Shown: positions 42,386 through 51,491 of the stretch, piece by piece | Position numbering within the stretch: position 1 is the stretch's first letter | How the letters are laid out: every line of letters begins with the position of its first letter | Assembly: GCA_023387735.1 (NCBI GenBank) | Contig: JAEWHP010000020.1 | Span: 62,001 to 126,000, forward strand | Direction: 5' to 3' | DNA length: 64,000 nt | Source of the DNA: Pseudomonadota bacterium | GTDB taxonomy: Bacteria; Pseudomonadota; Alphaproteobacteria; Rhizobiales; Xanthobacteraceae | Notes under the pieces: generated by a model | What the model was told of the DNA's origin: nothing | The model's input: the letters and a program-made list of their open reading frames with translations, nothing else | The model's database searches: none | Position numbers and translations under genes: made by a program

Positions 42386-43606
42386 GTGCTCGACAAATCA
42401 ACTGCTGCGACCGCCGCCCCGCCCGCCACCGTGACCCGCGCCGAAAGCGCCGTTCCACGCGCCCTGCAGAAATATCTCACGCTCGACGATTTCGAGGCGA
42501 CCGCGCGGCGCCGGATTCCGAAATTCCTTTACGGCTATATCTCCGGCGGCGCCGAGACCGATGCCGCCGTGCGCGACAACCGAAAGGCCTTCGACGAATA
42601 CGGTTTCGTGCCGCGCGTGCTCAACGACGTTTCCGGCCGCGACCAGACCACGACGCTGTTCGGCAAGCGCTACGCGTCGCCGTTCGGCATTCCGCCGATG
42701 GGCTCCTCGGCGCTCTGCGCCTATCGCGGCGACATCGTGCTGACACGCGCAGCTGCCGAAACCAACGTGCCGATGATTCTCAGCGCGTCATCCCTGATTA
42801 CGCTGGAGGACGTGCGGCGCGAGAACAACGCCGCGTGGTATCAGGCCTATCTGGCCGGCCTGCCGGAGCGCATCGAACCGCTGGTCGATCGCGTCGCCGC
42901 AGCCGGCTACGACACCTTCGTCGTCACCGCCGACGTGCCGGTGCCGCCGAACCGCGAGAACAACATCCGCAACGGCTTTCAGGTACCGCTCGCAATCACG
43001 CCGCGGGTATTCTGGGACACGGTGACGCATCCGCACTGGCTGTTCGGCACCTGGGCGCGCACCGTGAAGAATTTCGGCATGCCGCATTTCGAGAACATGG
43101 ACGCCAAGCGCGGCCCGCCGGTGCTCGCGAAAAACCTGATGCGCAATATCGGCCACCGCGACCAGCTCGCCTGGAAACATGTCGAACTGATCCGCAGGAG
43201 GTGGAAGGGCAAGCTCGTCGTCAAGGGACTGGTCTCGCCCGCGGACGCCCGGATCGCGCGCGAGAGCGGCGTCGACGGCGTGATGCTCTCCAACCACGGC
43301 GGCCGCCAGCTCGACTATACAATGTCCGGCCTGCGCACGCTGCCGGAGATCGCCACTGAGGCCAAGGGCATGACGGTGATGGTCGACGGCGGCATCCGCC
43401 GCGGCACCGACGTGATCAAGGCGCTGGCGCTGGGTGCGCATTTCGTCTGGGTCGGCCGCCCCTTCCTCTACGCCGCGATCGCCGGCCGCCAGGCCGGCGT
43501 ACAGCGCGCGATCACGCTGCTGCAGGCCGAGATCGACCGCGACCTGGCGCTGCTCGGCATCCGCTCCCTCAGCGAGATCACGCCGGATTTGGTGCGGAAG
43601 TTTTAA
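42386..43606 (+). CDS. FMN-dependent alpha-hydroxy-acid oxidase/dehydrogenase (LldD-like)
   Basis: 406 residues from GTG 42386. The family fingerprint SNHGGRQLD holds the catalytic His304 and Arg307; FMN-site motifs VVKGLVSPADAR and VDGGIRRGTDVIKAL follow. An N-terminal DDFEATARRRIPKFLYGYIS is present. These enzymes oxidise L-lactate, glycolate or mandelate to the 2-oxo acid; which one cannot be read here. Cytosolic. A palindromic repeat separates it from the DUF1330 gene. Confidence 0.92.
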   Translation: MLDKSTAATAAPPATVTRAESAVPRALQKYLTLDDFEATARRRIPKFLYGYISGGAETDAAVRDNRKAFDEYGFVPRVLNDVSGRDQTTTLFGKRYASPFGIPPMGSSALCAYRGDIVLTRAAAETNVPMILSASSLITLEDVRRENNAAWYQAYLAGLPERIEPLVDRVAAAGYDTFVVTADVPVPPNRENNIRNGFQVPLAITPRVFWDTVTHPHWLFGTWARTVKNFGMPHFENMDAKRGPPVLAKNLMRNIGHRDQLAWKHVELIRRRWKGKLVVKGLVSPADARIARESGVDGVMLSNHGGRQLDYTMSGLRTLPEIATEAKGMTVMVDGGIRRGTDVIKALALGAHFVWVGRPFLYAAIAGRQAGVQRAITLLQAEIDRDLALLGIRSLSEITPDLVRKF

Positions 43607-43618
43607 GGAGCCGGTCGC

Positions 43619-43706
43619 GTAGCCCGGGTGGAGCGTAGCGCAACCCGGGGACAGGGTTGCGATTGTTCGAAAGTCCCCGGATTGCGCTGCGCTTCATCCG
43701 GGCTAC
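43619..43706. repeat. Palindromic repeat with GTAGCCCGG arms
   Basis: Outer arms GTAGCCCGG (43619) and CCGGGCTAC (43698) are complementary; the inside holds a further paired segment (GCGCAACCCGGGG against CCCCGGATTGCGC). This arm type is familiar between Bradyrhizobium genes. It ends two bases inside the DUF1330 stop-codon region and may end both convergent transcripts. Confidence 0.75.
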
Positions 43707-44104
43707 GGGATCTTGAACTTGCTGTACGCTTCCTCCGTCGCGATGATCACGTGCTCGGCGCAGCCGTTGGTGCGGTGAGGATCGCAGCGCTGTTCGTAAT
43801 CCGGCGACGTCATCATGTCGACGAACGCTGACACCGTCGGATAATACACCAGCGCCAGATAGTCCCATTGATTGCCGTCCTGCCGCCCGAGCGCGACCGT
43901 TCTGGCGTCGCCGGTCCACAGCAGCGTGCCGCCGCGCGCCTTGATCATCGGCACGGTCAGCGCGCTGTAGCGCAAATAGGCGTCCCAGCCCGACCCGTCG
44001 CCGTCGAGCGAGCGTTCGCGGAAACGCATCAGGTTCACCATCACCACCGGCGCCTGCTGATCCATCTCCTGCAGACCCTTCACATTCAGCAATTCCACAG
44101 CCAT
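43703..44104 (-). CDS. DUF1330-family protein
   Basis: 133 residues from ATG 44104 with GAGGAG upstream (MAVELLNVKGLQEMDQ). The dimeric ferredoxin-like DUF1330 pattern is visible in QAPVVMVNLMRF, YSALTVPMIKARGGTLLWTG, and DYLALVYYPTVSAFVDMMTS. Family members are small alpha/beta-barrel-like enzymes of unknown reaction. Its stop lies at the edge of the repeat at 43619-43706. Convergent with the alpha-hydroxyacid oxidase. Confidence 0.85.
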   Translation of the reverse strand: MAVELLNVKGLQEMDQQAPVVMVNLMRFRERSLDGDGSGWDAYLRYSALTVPMIKARGGTLLWTGDARTVALGRQDGNQWDYLALVYYPTVSAFVDMMTSPDYEQRCDPHRTNGCAEHVIIATEEAYSKFKIP

Positions 44105-44204
44105 CCACAACTCCTCACGGCGTTCGGCAATCCCGGACATTGTAGCATTGCATGCGTGGGACTTGTCGTGCGGCGGAAAATTTGGCCCTACTCGGTCCGA
44201 GACC

Positions 44205-45140
44205 ATGACCGAGCCCGCTCCAGCGCCGCCTGCCTTCCATCCGGTCCGGTGGCTGAACAACCAGCCCTACCTGCTGCTCAGCCTGACCTCGCTGTTCTGG
44301 GCCGGCAACATCGTGCTGGCGCGCCACGTCGCCGGCCATGTGCCGCCGCTGACATTGTCCTGCCTGCGCTGGATCGGCACCTTCCTGATCCTGCTGCCGT
44401 TCGCCTGGCCGCATCTGAAGCGCGACTGGCCGGTGATGCGTGCGCATCTGCCGATGCTGGTGTTCCTGTCGTCGATCGGCTTTGCCTACAACAACGCGAT
44501 CTCGTACTGGGCCATGCAGTACACCGAGGCGCTGAACGCGCTGCTGATCCAGTCGGCGGGGCCGCTGTTCGTGGCGCTGTGGTCGCTGGCGCTGTTCGGC
44601 GTGCGCCTCACCGGCGCACAGCTCGCCGGCATCACCATCTCGCTTGTGGGCGTGTTGACCATCATCCTGCGGGGCGATTTCAGCGCGCTCGCCGGCATCA
44701 GCTTCAACCGCGGCGACCTGATGTTTGCGAGTTCACTGGTGTCGTTCGGGCTGTATTCGGCGCTGATGCCTCGACGCCCGGTGACGCACGCACTATCGCT
44801 GATTTCATTCACCACCTGCTGCGGCGCGGTGATGCTGCTGCCGTTCGCGATCTGGGAGTTCTCGACCGGCGTCACGTTCAAATTCGACCTGATCTCGATG
44901 ACCGCGCTGGCCTACGTCGTGATCTTTCCTTCCACGCTGGCCTACACGTTCTTCAACCGCGGGCTGGCGCTGATCGGGCCGAACCGCGCCGCGCCGTTCT
45001 TTCATCTGGTGCCGGTATTCGGCTCGGCGATGGCGATCCTGCTGCTCGGCGAGCAGTTGCGGCTGTTCCACCTGGTCGGCTATGTGCTGGTGCTGGCCGG
45101 GGTGGTGATCGCATCGCGCCGGGCCTCGGCAAAAGCCTGA
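44205..45140 (+). CDS. EamA/DMT-family transporter, paralogue of 37637
   Basis: 311 residues from ATG 44205. Ten predicted transmembrane helices in two EamA repeats. Long stretches align with the protein at 37637 (NNQPYLLLSLTSLFWAGN against NQPYLLLSITALCWAGN; NRAAPFFHLVPVFGS against NRAAPFFHVVPVFGT), so these are duplicates about 6.6 kb apart. It could export a different metabolite. The start at 44205 is chosen over an in-frame ATG at 44148. Separated from the Bug-type binding protein by 112 bases. Confidence 0.92.
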   Translation: MTEPAPAPPAFHPVRWLNNQPYLLLSLTSLFWAGNIVLARHVAGHVPPLTLSCLRWIGTFLILLPFAWPHLKRDWPVMRAHLPMLVFLSSIGFAYNNAISYWAMQYTEALNALLIQSAGPLFVALWSLALFGVRLTGAQLAGITISLVGVLTIILRGDFSALAGISFNRGDLMFASSLVSFGLYSALMPRRPVTHALSLISFTTCCGAVMLLPFAIWEFSTGVTFKFDLISMTALAYVVIFPSTLAYTFFNRGLALIGPNRAAPFFHLVPVFGSAMAILLLGEQLRLFHLVGYVLVLAGVVIASRRASAKA

Positions 45141-45252
45141 AAGACGCGTGTTTCCGCAGCATGCGGCGTAGCGTCTTACCGGCTTCCCCTTTGATCCCGG
45201 GCGGGCTAGCTTCCCGGCCAATTGACCAAGAGCAACCTGAGGAAACGACTAT

Positions 45253-46230
45253 ATGTTTGAACGATTGAAGCGGTACCGGCACGTCGCGGCGGCGGCCCCC
45301 CTGATGTTGGCGTTGATCGCCACGGCTTCCGCGCAGGCCCCCTACCCGAACCGCAACATCACCCTGGTGCTGCCGTTCGCCGCCGGCAGCGGCACCGACA
45401 CCACGACGCGCCTGATCGGAAAAGAGGTCGGGACCGCGCTCGGCGTCAGCATGGTGATCGAGAACAAGGCGGGCGCCAACGGGTCGATCGCAGCAAGCTA
45501 TGTCGCGCGCTCTGCGCCCGACGGCTATACGCTGTTCGTGACGACGAACACGTCGCATTCGGCGAATCCGTATTTGCTGAAGAACATGACCTACGATCCG
45601 ATCAAGGATTTCACCCCGATCGCACGGACCGGCGACCTGCCCTTCATGCTGGTGATTCACCCGGACATTCCGGCCAATTCGGTGGCCGAACTGATCGCGC
45701 TGGCCAAGAAGGAGCCGGGCAAGTATTCCTACGCGAGTGGCAGCTCCTCGGCGATCGTCTCGGGCGCGACGTTTGCGCGGCTTGCCGGCATCGACCTGCT
45801 GCACGTTCCCTACAAGAGCTCACCGCCGGCCTTGACTGACGTGATCGCCGGCCGCGTCTCCATGATGTTCATCGACGTCCCGACCGGCCTGCCCCACGTC
45901 AACGCCAAGGCGTTGAAAGCGCTGGCCGTCACTACCAAGAAACCCTCGGCCCTGCTGCCGCATCTGCCCACCATGGACGCCACCGTGAAGGGTTTCGACA
46001 TCACCTCGTGGCAGGGCTACTTCGGTCCGGCCAATATGCCGAAGGATATCGTCACCAGGCTGAATGCGGAAATCCGCAAGGTCATCGAGCGGCCGGACAT
46101 CAAGAGCCAGCTCGCCGAGCGCGGCATGGAAGCGTTCTCCGGCACCCCGGAAGAGTTCGATGCGTTTGTGAAGGACCAGCTCGTGGTGTGGGAGAAGCTG
46201 ATCGCGGGCGCGGGGATCGAGAAGCAGTAA
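45253..46230 (+). CDS. Bug/TctC-family periplasmic solute-binding protein
   Basis: 325 residues. A signal peptide (MFERLKRYRHVAAAAPLMLA) is followed by the family motif PYPNRNITLVLPFAAGSGTD and, further on, GKYSYASGSSSAIVSGATFA and GYFGPANMPKDIV. Bug proteins bind carboxylates such as tricarboxylates or aromatic acids for TctAB importers, but none is here, so a signalling or orphan role is likely. GAGGAAAC precedes the ATG. It follows the EamA gene and precedes a palindromic repeat. Confidence 0.93.
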   Translation: MFERLKRYRHVAAAAPLMLALIATASAQAPYPNRNITLVLPFAAGSGTDTTTRLIGKEVGTALGVSMVIENKAGANGSIAASYVARSAPDGYTLFVTTNTSHSANPYLLKNMTYDPIKDFTPIARTGDLPFMLVIHPDIPANSVAELIALAKKEPGKYSYASGSSSAIVSGATFARLAGIDLLHVPYKSSPPALTDVIAGRVSMMFIDVPTGLPHVNAKALKALAVTTKKPSALLPHLPTMDATVKGFDITSWQGYFGPANMPKDIVTRLNAEIRKVIERPDIKSQLAERGMEAFSGTPEEFDAFVKDQLVVWEKLIAGAGIEKQ

Positions 46231-46256
46231 AGCGCGATACAAACTGCGTGGTTTCG

Positions 46257-46343
46257 CAGGGTGGGCAATGCGAAACGTGCCCACCATTCACGACGACACT
46301 CTCCCGAGAGGTGGTGGGCACGCTACGCTTTGCCCACCCTACG
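46257..46343. repeat. Palindromic repeat with GGGTGGGCA arms
   Basis: The segment begins with GCAGGGTGGGCAATGCG and ends with CGCTTTGCCCACCCT, giving nearly complementary outer arms; the inside contains two further copies of GTGCCCACC/GGTGGGCAC. It fills the gap between the Bug gene and the cNMP-binding gene and is another of the dispersed repeat types. Confidence 0.7.
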
Positions 46344-46358
46344 CAAGCTTCAGCGCCG

Positions 46359-46838
46359 TCACTCACTCCCGTGAAGCATTTCCAGTTCGGCAATGCGGCG
46401 GTCGGCGCGACGGAGCCGGCGGCACAGCTCGCGGTTGATGTTCTGCATCACCATCACATAGGCCTGGATATCGGCCTTGTAGCAGGCATAGAGTTTTGCG
46501 GCCGTGAGCTCGTACAGCACGGTCGGGCTCTCCGCGACGACCGTGGCCGACCGGTTCTGCATTTCGATCAGCGTCATCTCGCCGAAGAAATCCCCGGGAT
46601 CCAGACGTGCCATGCGGATGACGCGCTCCGCATCCGCGCGCCTGCTCACCACGAGCTCGCCGGAGTGAACGACGAACATCGAGCGCCCCGGCTCGCCTTC
46701 CGCCACCACCGTGGCGCCGGCGTCGAAGCGGCACTCGACCAGCATGGAGACCAGGAGTTCGAGGCTTGCATCCGAAAGGCCACCGAAGAACGGCGTGGCG
46801 AGCAAGAACGCTTTCAGATCGGGCGAGCTGACAGCCAT
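46359..46838 (-). CDS. Cyclic nucleotide-binding domain protein without HTH
   Basis: 159 residues. The cNMP-binding fold is visible in FDAGATVVAEGEPGRSMFVV, HSGELVVSR and LDPGDFFGEMTLIEMQNRSA, with FGEM and RSA in the phosphate-binding cassette. It ends with a helix (NRELCRRLRRADRRIAELEM) but no HTH, so it is probably a ligand-sensing partner rather than a CRP regulator. Cytosolic. It is downstream of and codirectional with the chemoreceptor gene, separated by 50 bases. Confidence 0.88.
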   Translation of the reverse strand: MAVSSPDLKAFLLATPFFGGLSDASLELLVSMLVECRFDAGATVVAEGEPGRSMFVVHSGELVVSRRADAERVIRMARLDPGDFFGEMTLIEMQNRSATVVAESPTVLYELTAAKLYACYKADIQAYVMVMQNINRELCRRLRRADRRIAELEMLHGSE

Positions 46839-46888
46839 CGGCGCAATATACTCGCGCTCCCGATGGCGGCAAGCGGTGCCGGGGGGCC

Positions 46889-48574
46889 CTACGCCGCGCG
46901 CACCTTGACCAGGAATTCGTCGACCGCGCTGCGCAGCATGCTGGACTGGGTGTCGAGCTCGCGGGCATTCGCCAGCACCTCGGACGCCGCCTTGCCGGTG
47001 GCGGTCGCCGCCGTGGTAACGCCGCCGATATGGGTTGCGATCTCGTTCGAGCCGGCCGCCACCGACTGGATGTTACGGGCGATCTCGCGGGTCGCGCCGC
47101 CCTGCTGCTCCACAGCGCTCGAAATTGAGACCGTGATCTCGCTCATCTGCGAGATGGTTTCGGTGATGCCACCGATCGAGGCCACGGCCTCGCTGGTGGA
47201 GGCCTGCATGGCCGCGACCTGGGAAGAGATTTCCTCGGTCGCCTTCGCGGTCTGGTTGGCGAGCGCCTTCACTTCCGACGCCACGACCGCGAAGCCGCGG
47301 CCGGAGTCGCCGGCGCGCGCCGCTTCGATGGTGGCGTTGAGCGCCAGCAGGTTGGTCTGCGCGGCGATCGAGTGGATCAATTTCACCACTTCGCCGATCT
47401 TCTCGGCGCCGATCGAGAGCGCGCCGACGGTGGCGTTGGTGCGCTCGGCGTCGCTCACCGCCTTGCTGGCGATCTCGCTGGAACGCGCCACCTGCCGGGA
47501 GATTTCCGTCACCGAACTGGAAAGTTCTTCCGCGGCAGACGCCACGGTGCCGACATTGTCCGATGAACGCTGCGACGCCGCGCCGACGGTCGCCGCCCGC
47601 GCGCTGGCATCGCTGGCGGTTGCCGTCATCGACTGCGCGGTGGTCTGCATGCCGGCCGCTGCCGTCGACACCGAACGAACGATGCCGGTCACGCTGCGTT
47701 CGAAATTACTGGCGATGTTCTCCATCGCCGCCCGGCGCTCGGCCTCGGCGCGCGCCTGCACCTCGGCTTCCTTTTGTTCGAGCCCGCGGATGCGAACCGC
47801 ATTGTCCTTGAAGATCTGCACGGTCGCAGCCATTGCGCCGATCTCGTCGCCGCGTCCGATGCCGGGAATGGCGCCGTCCAGCTTGCCTTCGGCCAGGTCC
47901 TGCATGCGGGCGCCGAGTTCGGTGAGCGGCTTTGCGATGCTGCGGCCGATCATCCAGGCGATGCTGCCCGCCACCACCGCGATGCCGAGAATGGCGAGAC
48001 CGAGCAGCCACGCGAGCGGCTTCATCCTGGCATCGAGATCGTCGAGATAGGCGCCGGTGCCGACGAACATGTTCCAGCCGGGAATCGGCACCGCATAAGA
48101 AAACTTGCGGATCAATTCCTCGCTGCCGGGCTTGCGATATTCGTAGCGCAGCGTGACGTGACCATCTTTGGCAATGCCGTCGCGCAACTCGCGCACGAGC
48201 TTCCTGCCGGCTGTCTCGATATCCATGCGGTTCTGGCCGATCTGCGCGGGAACCGGCGCCAGCACGGCGACGCCGACCATGGTGTAGGCGAACACGTAGC
48301 CGTTGCCGTTGTCGAAGGTCAGCGTATTGCCGCGCTTGCTGAACTCGGCAATCGCCGCATCCTTGGTCATCTGGCCGGCCTCGACCTGCTTCTGCAGCCC
48401 GAGCGCCATGTTGCGCGCCATGTCGACGATCGCCCTGGTCTGTTCGACGCGTCCGTTCAGCATCTCACGCTGCATCAGATAGCCCGCGAGGACGCCGGCG
48501 ACGCAGAGGCCGAGCATGGTGATTCCCACCAGAATGCCGAGCTTGGGGGTGATCTTGAGATTGGTCAGCTTCAC
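46889..48574 (-). CDS. Methyl-accepting chemotaxis protein (single Cache domain)
   Basis: 561 residues from GTG 48574, GGAGA upstream. Topology: membrane helix ([20 protein letters not shown]), periplasmic Cache-type sensor (~35-185: [34 protein letters not shown]), second helix ([20 protein letters not shown]), HAMP, then a methyl-accepting domain ending LVKVRAA with the signalling tip [20 protein letters not shown]. It would relay an unknown small-molecule ligand to CheA. Codirectional with the cNMP-binding gene downstream. Confidence 0.93.
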   Translation of the reverse strand: MKLTNLKITPKLGILVGITMLGLCVAGVLAGYLMQREMLNGRVEQTRAIVDMARNMALGLQKQVEAGQMTKDAAIAEFSKRGNTLTFDNGNGYVFAYTMVGVAVLAPVPAQIGQNRMDIETAGRKLVRELRDGIAKDGHVTLRYEYRKPGSEELIRKFSYAVPIPGWNMFVGTGAYLDDLDARMKPLAWLLGLAILGIAVVAGSIAWMIGRSIAKPLTELGARMQDLAEGKLDGAIPGIGRGDEIGAMAATVQIFKDNAVRIRGLEQKEAEVQARAEAERRAAMENIASNFERSVTGIVRSVSTAAAGMQTTAQSMTATASDASARAATVGAASQRSSDNVGTVASAAEELSSSVTEISRQVARSSEIASKAVSDAERTNATVGALSIGAEKIGEVVKLIHSIAAQTNLLALNATIEAARAGDSGRGFAVVASEVKALANQTAKATEEISSQVAAMQASTSEAVASIGGITETISQMSEITVSISSAVEQQGGATREIARNIQSVAAGSNEIATHIGGVTTAATATGKAASEVLANARELDTQSSMLRSAVDEFLVKVRAA

Positions 48575-48804
48575 AGGGAATCTCCGGAAACATGCGTGCG
48601 ATTCGGTCGTCGATGGACGCACGGTATCGAGAGACCCTTTAGCGCTTCCTTACGAAGACGGTGCAAGTCCGTGTTTTTATTGGATAAAGCAACCGATGAT
48701 TGTAGCGAATACCAAGCAAGTCGCGTAAAAGGGGAAATCTGTCAAACAACAGTGGCGGCGCACGCCGCCTCAAACCAACACCGAAGATAAATCGGGAGCA
48801 GGAA

Positions 48805-49848
48805 ATGCCGAAATTCAGGGTGGTGACGCCGAAGGGCGCGAGCTTCACGGTCGCCGGCGGCGGCTACGACTACGAGAAGGAAGCGCTCGATCCGATCGGG
48901 GCCGAGATCATCGAGGCGCCGGCCAATGAGGCGGAATTCATCGCCGCCGCGAAAGATGCGGATGCGATCTACGCCAAGGGCATGCCGATCACCAAGGCGG
49001 TCATCGACTCCCTGCAGAATTGCAAGGTCATCACGCTCGGCAGCGTCGGCGTCGATTCGGTCGACGTCAAAGCCGCAACCGCCCGCGGCATTCCCGTAAC
49101 CAACATTCCCGACACCTTCATCGAGGAGGTCGCCGACCACGCCATGATGCTGCTGCTGGCGGGCTTCCGGCGGTTGGTCGAGCAGGACAAGATGGTGCGC
49201 ACCGGACGGTGGTCCGAGGGCCGCCCCGCCCTGTTGAAGATTCCGCGGCTGATGGGACAGACGCTCGGCTTCATCTCGTTCGGCCGCGTCGCGCGTGCGG
49301 TCGCCAAGCGCGCCGCCCCGTTCGGGCTGCGCATGATAGCCTACGACCCCTTCATCCAGGAGACACTGATTTCCGACCATGGCGTGATCCCGGCGACGCT
49401 GTCGGAGGTGCTGGCGCAGTCCGACTTCCTGTCGATGCACGCCCCGGCCCGGCCCGAGGTCCATCACATGCTGGGCGAGAAGCACTTCAAGCAGATGAAA
49501 AAGAGCGCGGTCTTCATCAATACCGGCCGCGGCGCGACGGTGGACGAGGAAGGGCTGATCAAGGCGCTGCAGGAGGGCTGGATTTCGCACGCGGCGCTGG
49601 ACGTGCTGGAAAAGGAACCGCCGTCCCACAACAATCCGCTGCTTTCCATGGAGAACGTTACGCTTACCGCGCATGTCGCCTCTGCGTCGGCACGTTTTGA
49701 CGAAGCACGCAAGCGCCGCGTAGGCTACGAATTGTCACTGGTCTTGTCGGGCATGTGGCCGGTAAGCTGTGTCAATCCGTCGGTGCTGCAAAACACCTCG
49801 CTTCGTCGCTGGCAGCCTGTCAGCATGGATCGCGGTCCGAACAGCTAG
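48805..49848 (+). CDS. D-isomer-specific 2-hydroxyacid dehydrogenase family protein
   Basis: 347 residues. Rossmann-fold enzyme that reduces 2-oxo acids or oxidises D-2-hydroxy acids. The catalytic Arg (NTGRGATVDE), Glu (LDVLEKEPP) and His (TAHVAS) are present. The dinucleotide motif usually written GxGxxG reads SFGRVARA here: two glycines are replaced by Ser and Ala. Length is in the family range. It starts about 160 bases before the ABC-importer genes on the same strand and may be part of that catabolic unit. Confidence 0.85.
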   Translation: MPKFRVVTPKGASFTVAGGGYDYEKEALDPIGAEIIEAPANEAEFIAAAKDADAIYAKGMPITKAVIDSLQNCKVITLGSVGVDSVDVKAATARGIPVTNIPDTFIEEVADHAMMLLLAGFRRLVEQDKMVRTGRWSEGRPALLKIPRLMGQTLGFISFGRVARAVAKRAAPFGLRMIAYDPFIQETLISDHGVIPATLSEVLAQSDFLSMHAPARPEVHHMLGEKHFKQMKKSAVFINTGRGATVDEEGLIKALQEGWISHAALDVLEKEPPSHNNPLLSMENVTLTAHVASASARFDEARKRRVGYELSLVLSGMWPVSCVNPSVLQNTSLRRWQPVSMDRGPNS

Positions 49849-50008
49849 GACGGCAAGAAGGCGTCTTCGGGCGAAGCGGAGAACGGTCCGCGCCCGCAGG
49901 ACGTAACAATCACAGAGTCGAAGGGCCTGCGATTCCAATTGGAATCGAGGGCTATGAGTTCACCGGCGGTGAAACGTCGGGAACAGGAAAACAGGGAGAG
50001 CTCTCACT

Positions 50009-51355
50009 ATGACGACCAATATCACCCGCCGTGACGCGTTGGCTCTGGGCGTTTCCGCCGCCGCGCTGGCGGCGACCGGCGCTTCGGCACAGACCACCTC
50101 CACCATCAAGGCTGCCGACGTCGCGGCCCCCAAATTCGCGATCGAGAAGGGCGCCACCCTGCGCATGCTGCGCCCGGTGCGCTTCGTGCAGGCCGATGAG
50201 GACGTGTTCCGCGCCAATGCCGCCAAATTCACCAAGGAGACCGGTGTCGAAGTCAAGGTCGACTTCGTGGGCTGGGAGGACATCAACCAGCAGACCGCGG
50301 TGACGTCGAATTCGGGCGCCGGACCCGACATCATCATCGGCTTCTCGGACGCACCGCACATCTATGTGGACAAGCTGATCGAGTTGACCGACGTCGCCGA
50401 TTATATCGGCAAGCGCTATGGCGGCTGGCTGCCGCTGGCGCAGACCTACGGCAAGAAGAGCAAGAGCAACACCTGGATCGGACTGCCGTTCGGCGCCACC
50501 GCCGGCCCCCTGATCTACCGCAAATCGGTCCTGCAATCGGTCGGCTTCGACAAGGTACCGGAAGATCATGCCGGAATCCTCGATCTGTGCCGCAAGCTGC
50601 ACAAGGCCGGCAAGCCGGCCGGCTTCGCGCTGGGCAACGCCAAGGGCGACGGCAACGGCTTCGCCAGCTGGGCGCTGTGGTCGCACAACGCGTCCCTGCT
50701 CGACGAGGAAGGCAACGTCACCATCAACAGCAAGGAGACCATCGCCGCGCTGAAATGGGTCAAGGAACTGTACCCGACCTTCATCGCCGGCACGCCGTCC
50801 TGGAACGACGTCAGCAACAACCGCGCCTATTCCGCGCAGGAAATCTCGCTGACCGCGAACGGCGTCTCGCTGTATTTCTCGCTCAAGAACGATCCCGCCA
50901 CCAAGGCGATCGCCGACGACAGCGAGCACCAGTTGCTGCCGAAGGGCCTCGCCAAGGTATCGCCGATGGCCGGGCTGACGTTGAACGCCATGGTGTTCAA
51001 GCACAGCCAGTATCCCAACGCCGCCAAGGCATTCCTGACCTACATGCTGGAAAAGGACCAGTACGAGCCCTGGCTCAATGCCAACTCGGGCTATTGGTCC
51101 CAACCGCTGGCTGCCTATGCCGAGGCCAAGGTCTGGTCCGAAGATCCCAAGGTCAAGATCTTCAAGGACACCATGAACAGCACCTATTACGACGGCTACA
51201 AGGGCCCGATCTCGACCGCGACCGGAGCCGTCAGCGCCGATTACGTGCTGATTCAGATGTGCGCGGCGGTTGCGACCGGCGCGTCGACGCCGGAAGCCGC
51301 CGCCGCGGAAGCCGAGCAGCGGGCGAAGCGCTACTTCCGGCGCCAGAACCGCTAA
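50009..51355 (+). CDS. ABC transporter extracytoplasmic sugar-binding protein (Tat-exported)
   Basis: 448 residues. The N-terminus carries a twin-arginine-like signal (ITRRDALALGVSAAALAATG). The mature protein fits the family 1 sugar-binding proteins (FTKETGVEVKVDFVGWEDIN; GAGPDIIIGF; KAFLTYMLEKDQYEPWL). It would present a carbohydrate or polyol to the permeases encoded next. A strong 11-bp hairpin follows its stop (51374-51407), a pattern that often raises binding-protein mRNA levels relative to permeases. Confidence 0.92.
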   Translation: MTTNITRRDALALGVSAAALAATGASAQTTSTIKAADVAAPKFAIEKGATLRMLRPVRFVQADEDVFRANAAKFTKETGVEVKVDFVGWEDINQQTAVTSNSGAGPDIIIGFSDAPHIYVDKLIELTDVADYIGKRYGGWLPLAQTYGKKSKSNTWIGLPFGATAGPLIYRKSVLQSVGFDKVPEDHAGILDLCRKLHKAGKPAGFALGNAKGDGNGFASWALWSHNASLLDEEGNVTINSKETIAALKWVKELYPTFIAGTPSWNDVSNNRAYSAQEISLTANGVSLYFSLKNDPATKAIADDSEHQLLPKGLAKVSPMAGLTLNAMVFKHSQYPNAAKAFLTYMLEKDQYEPWLNANSGYWSQPLAAYAEAKVWSEDPKVKIFKDTMNSTYYDGYKGPISTATGAVSADYVLIQMCAAVATGASTPEAAAAEAEQRAKRYFRRQNR

Positions 51356-51373
51356 GGACGGTCACGTCACATC

Positions 51374-51407
51374 GTTTCGGGCCGGCGCGCAGGCGTCGGC
51401 CCGAAAC
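51374..51407 (+). terminator. Intercistronic hairpin after the binding-protein gene
   Basis: GTTTCGGGCCG and CGGCCCGAAAC are exact complements around a 12-base centre that can pair further. No T-run follows and the permease genes continue, so it is more likely an mRNA-stabilising or attenuating structure than a full terminator. Confidence 0.6.
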
Positions 51408-51412
51408 ATCAG

Positions 51413-51450
51413 GATTCCGGGTTCGATGCCGTGTGTCGATCCGGAATGAC
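51413..51450. repeat. Partial copy of the 81-bp palindromic repeat
   Basis: Shares GATTCCGGGTTCGATGC and CGGAATGAC with the full copies at 18580-18660 and 22392-22472; the first half is missing and the middle has diverged. Confidence 0.6.
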
Positions 51451-51491
51451 GCAACAGGCATAAGCAACAGGCACAACAGGACAATCATCGA

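Noticed and set aside
46008..48050. Plus-strand open frame of 680 codons across the cNMP-binding and chemoreceptor genes
   Set aside because: It covers two genes of well-known families on the other strand and has a low-complexity Ala/Ser-rich translation.
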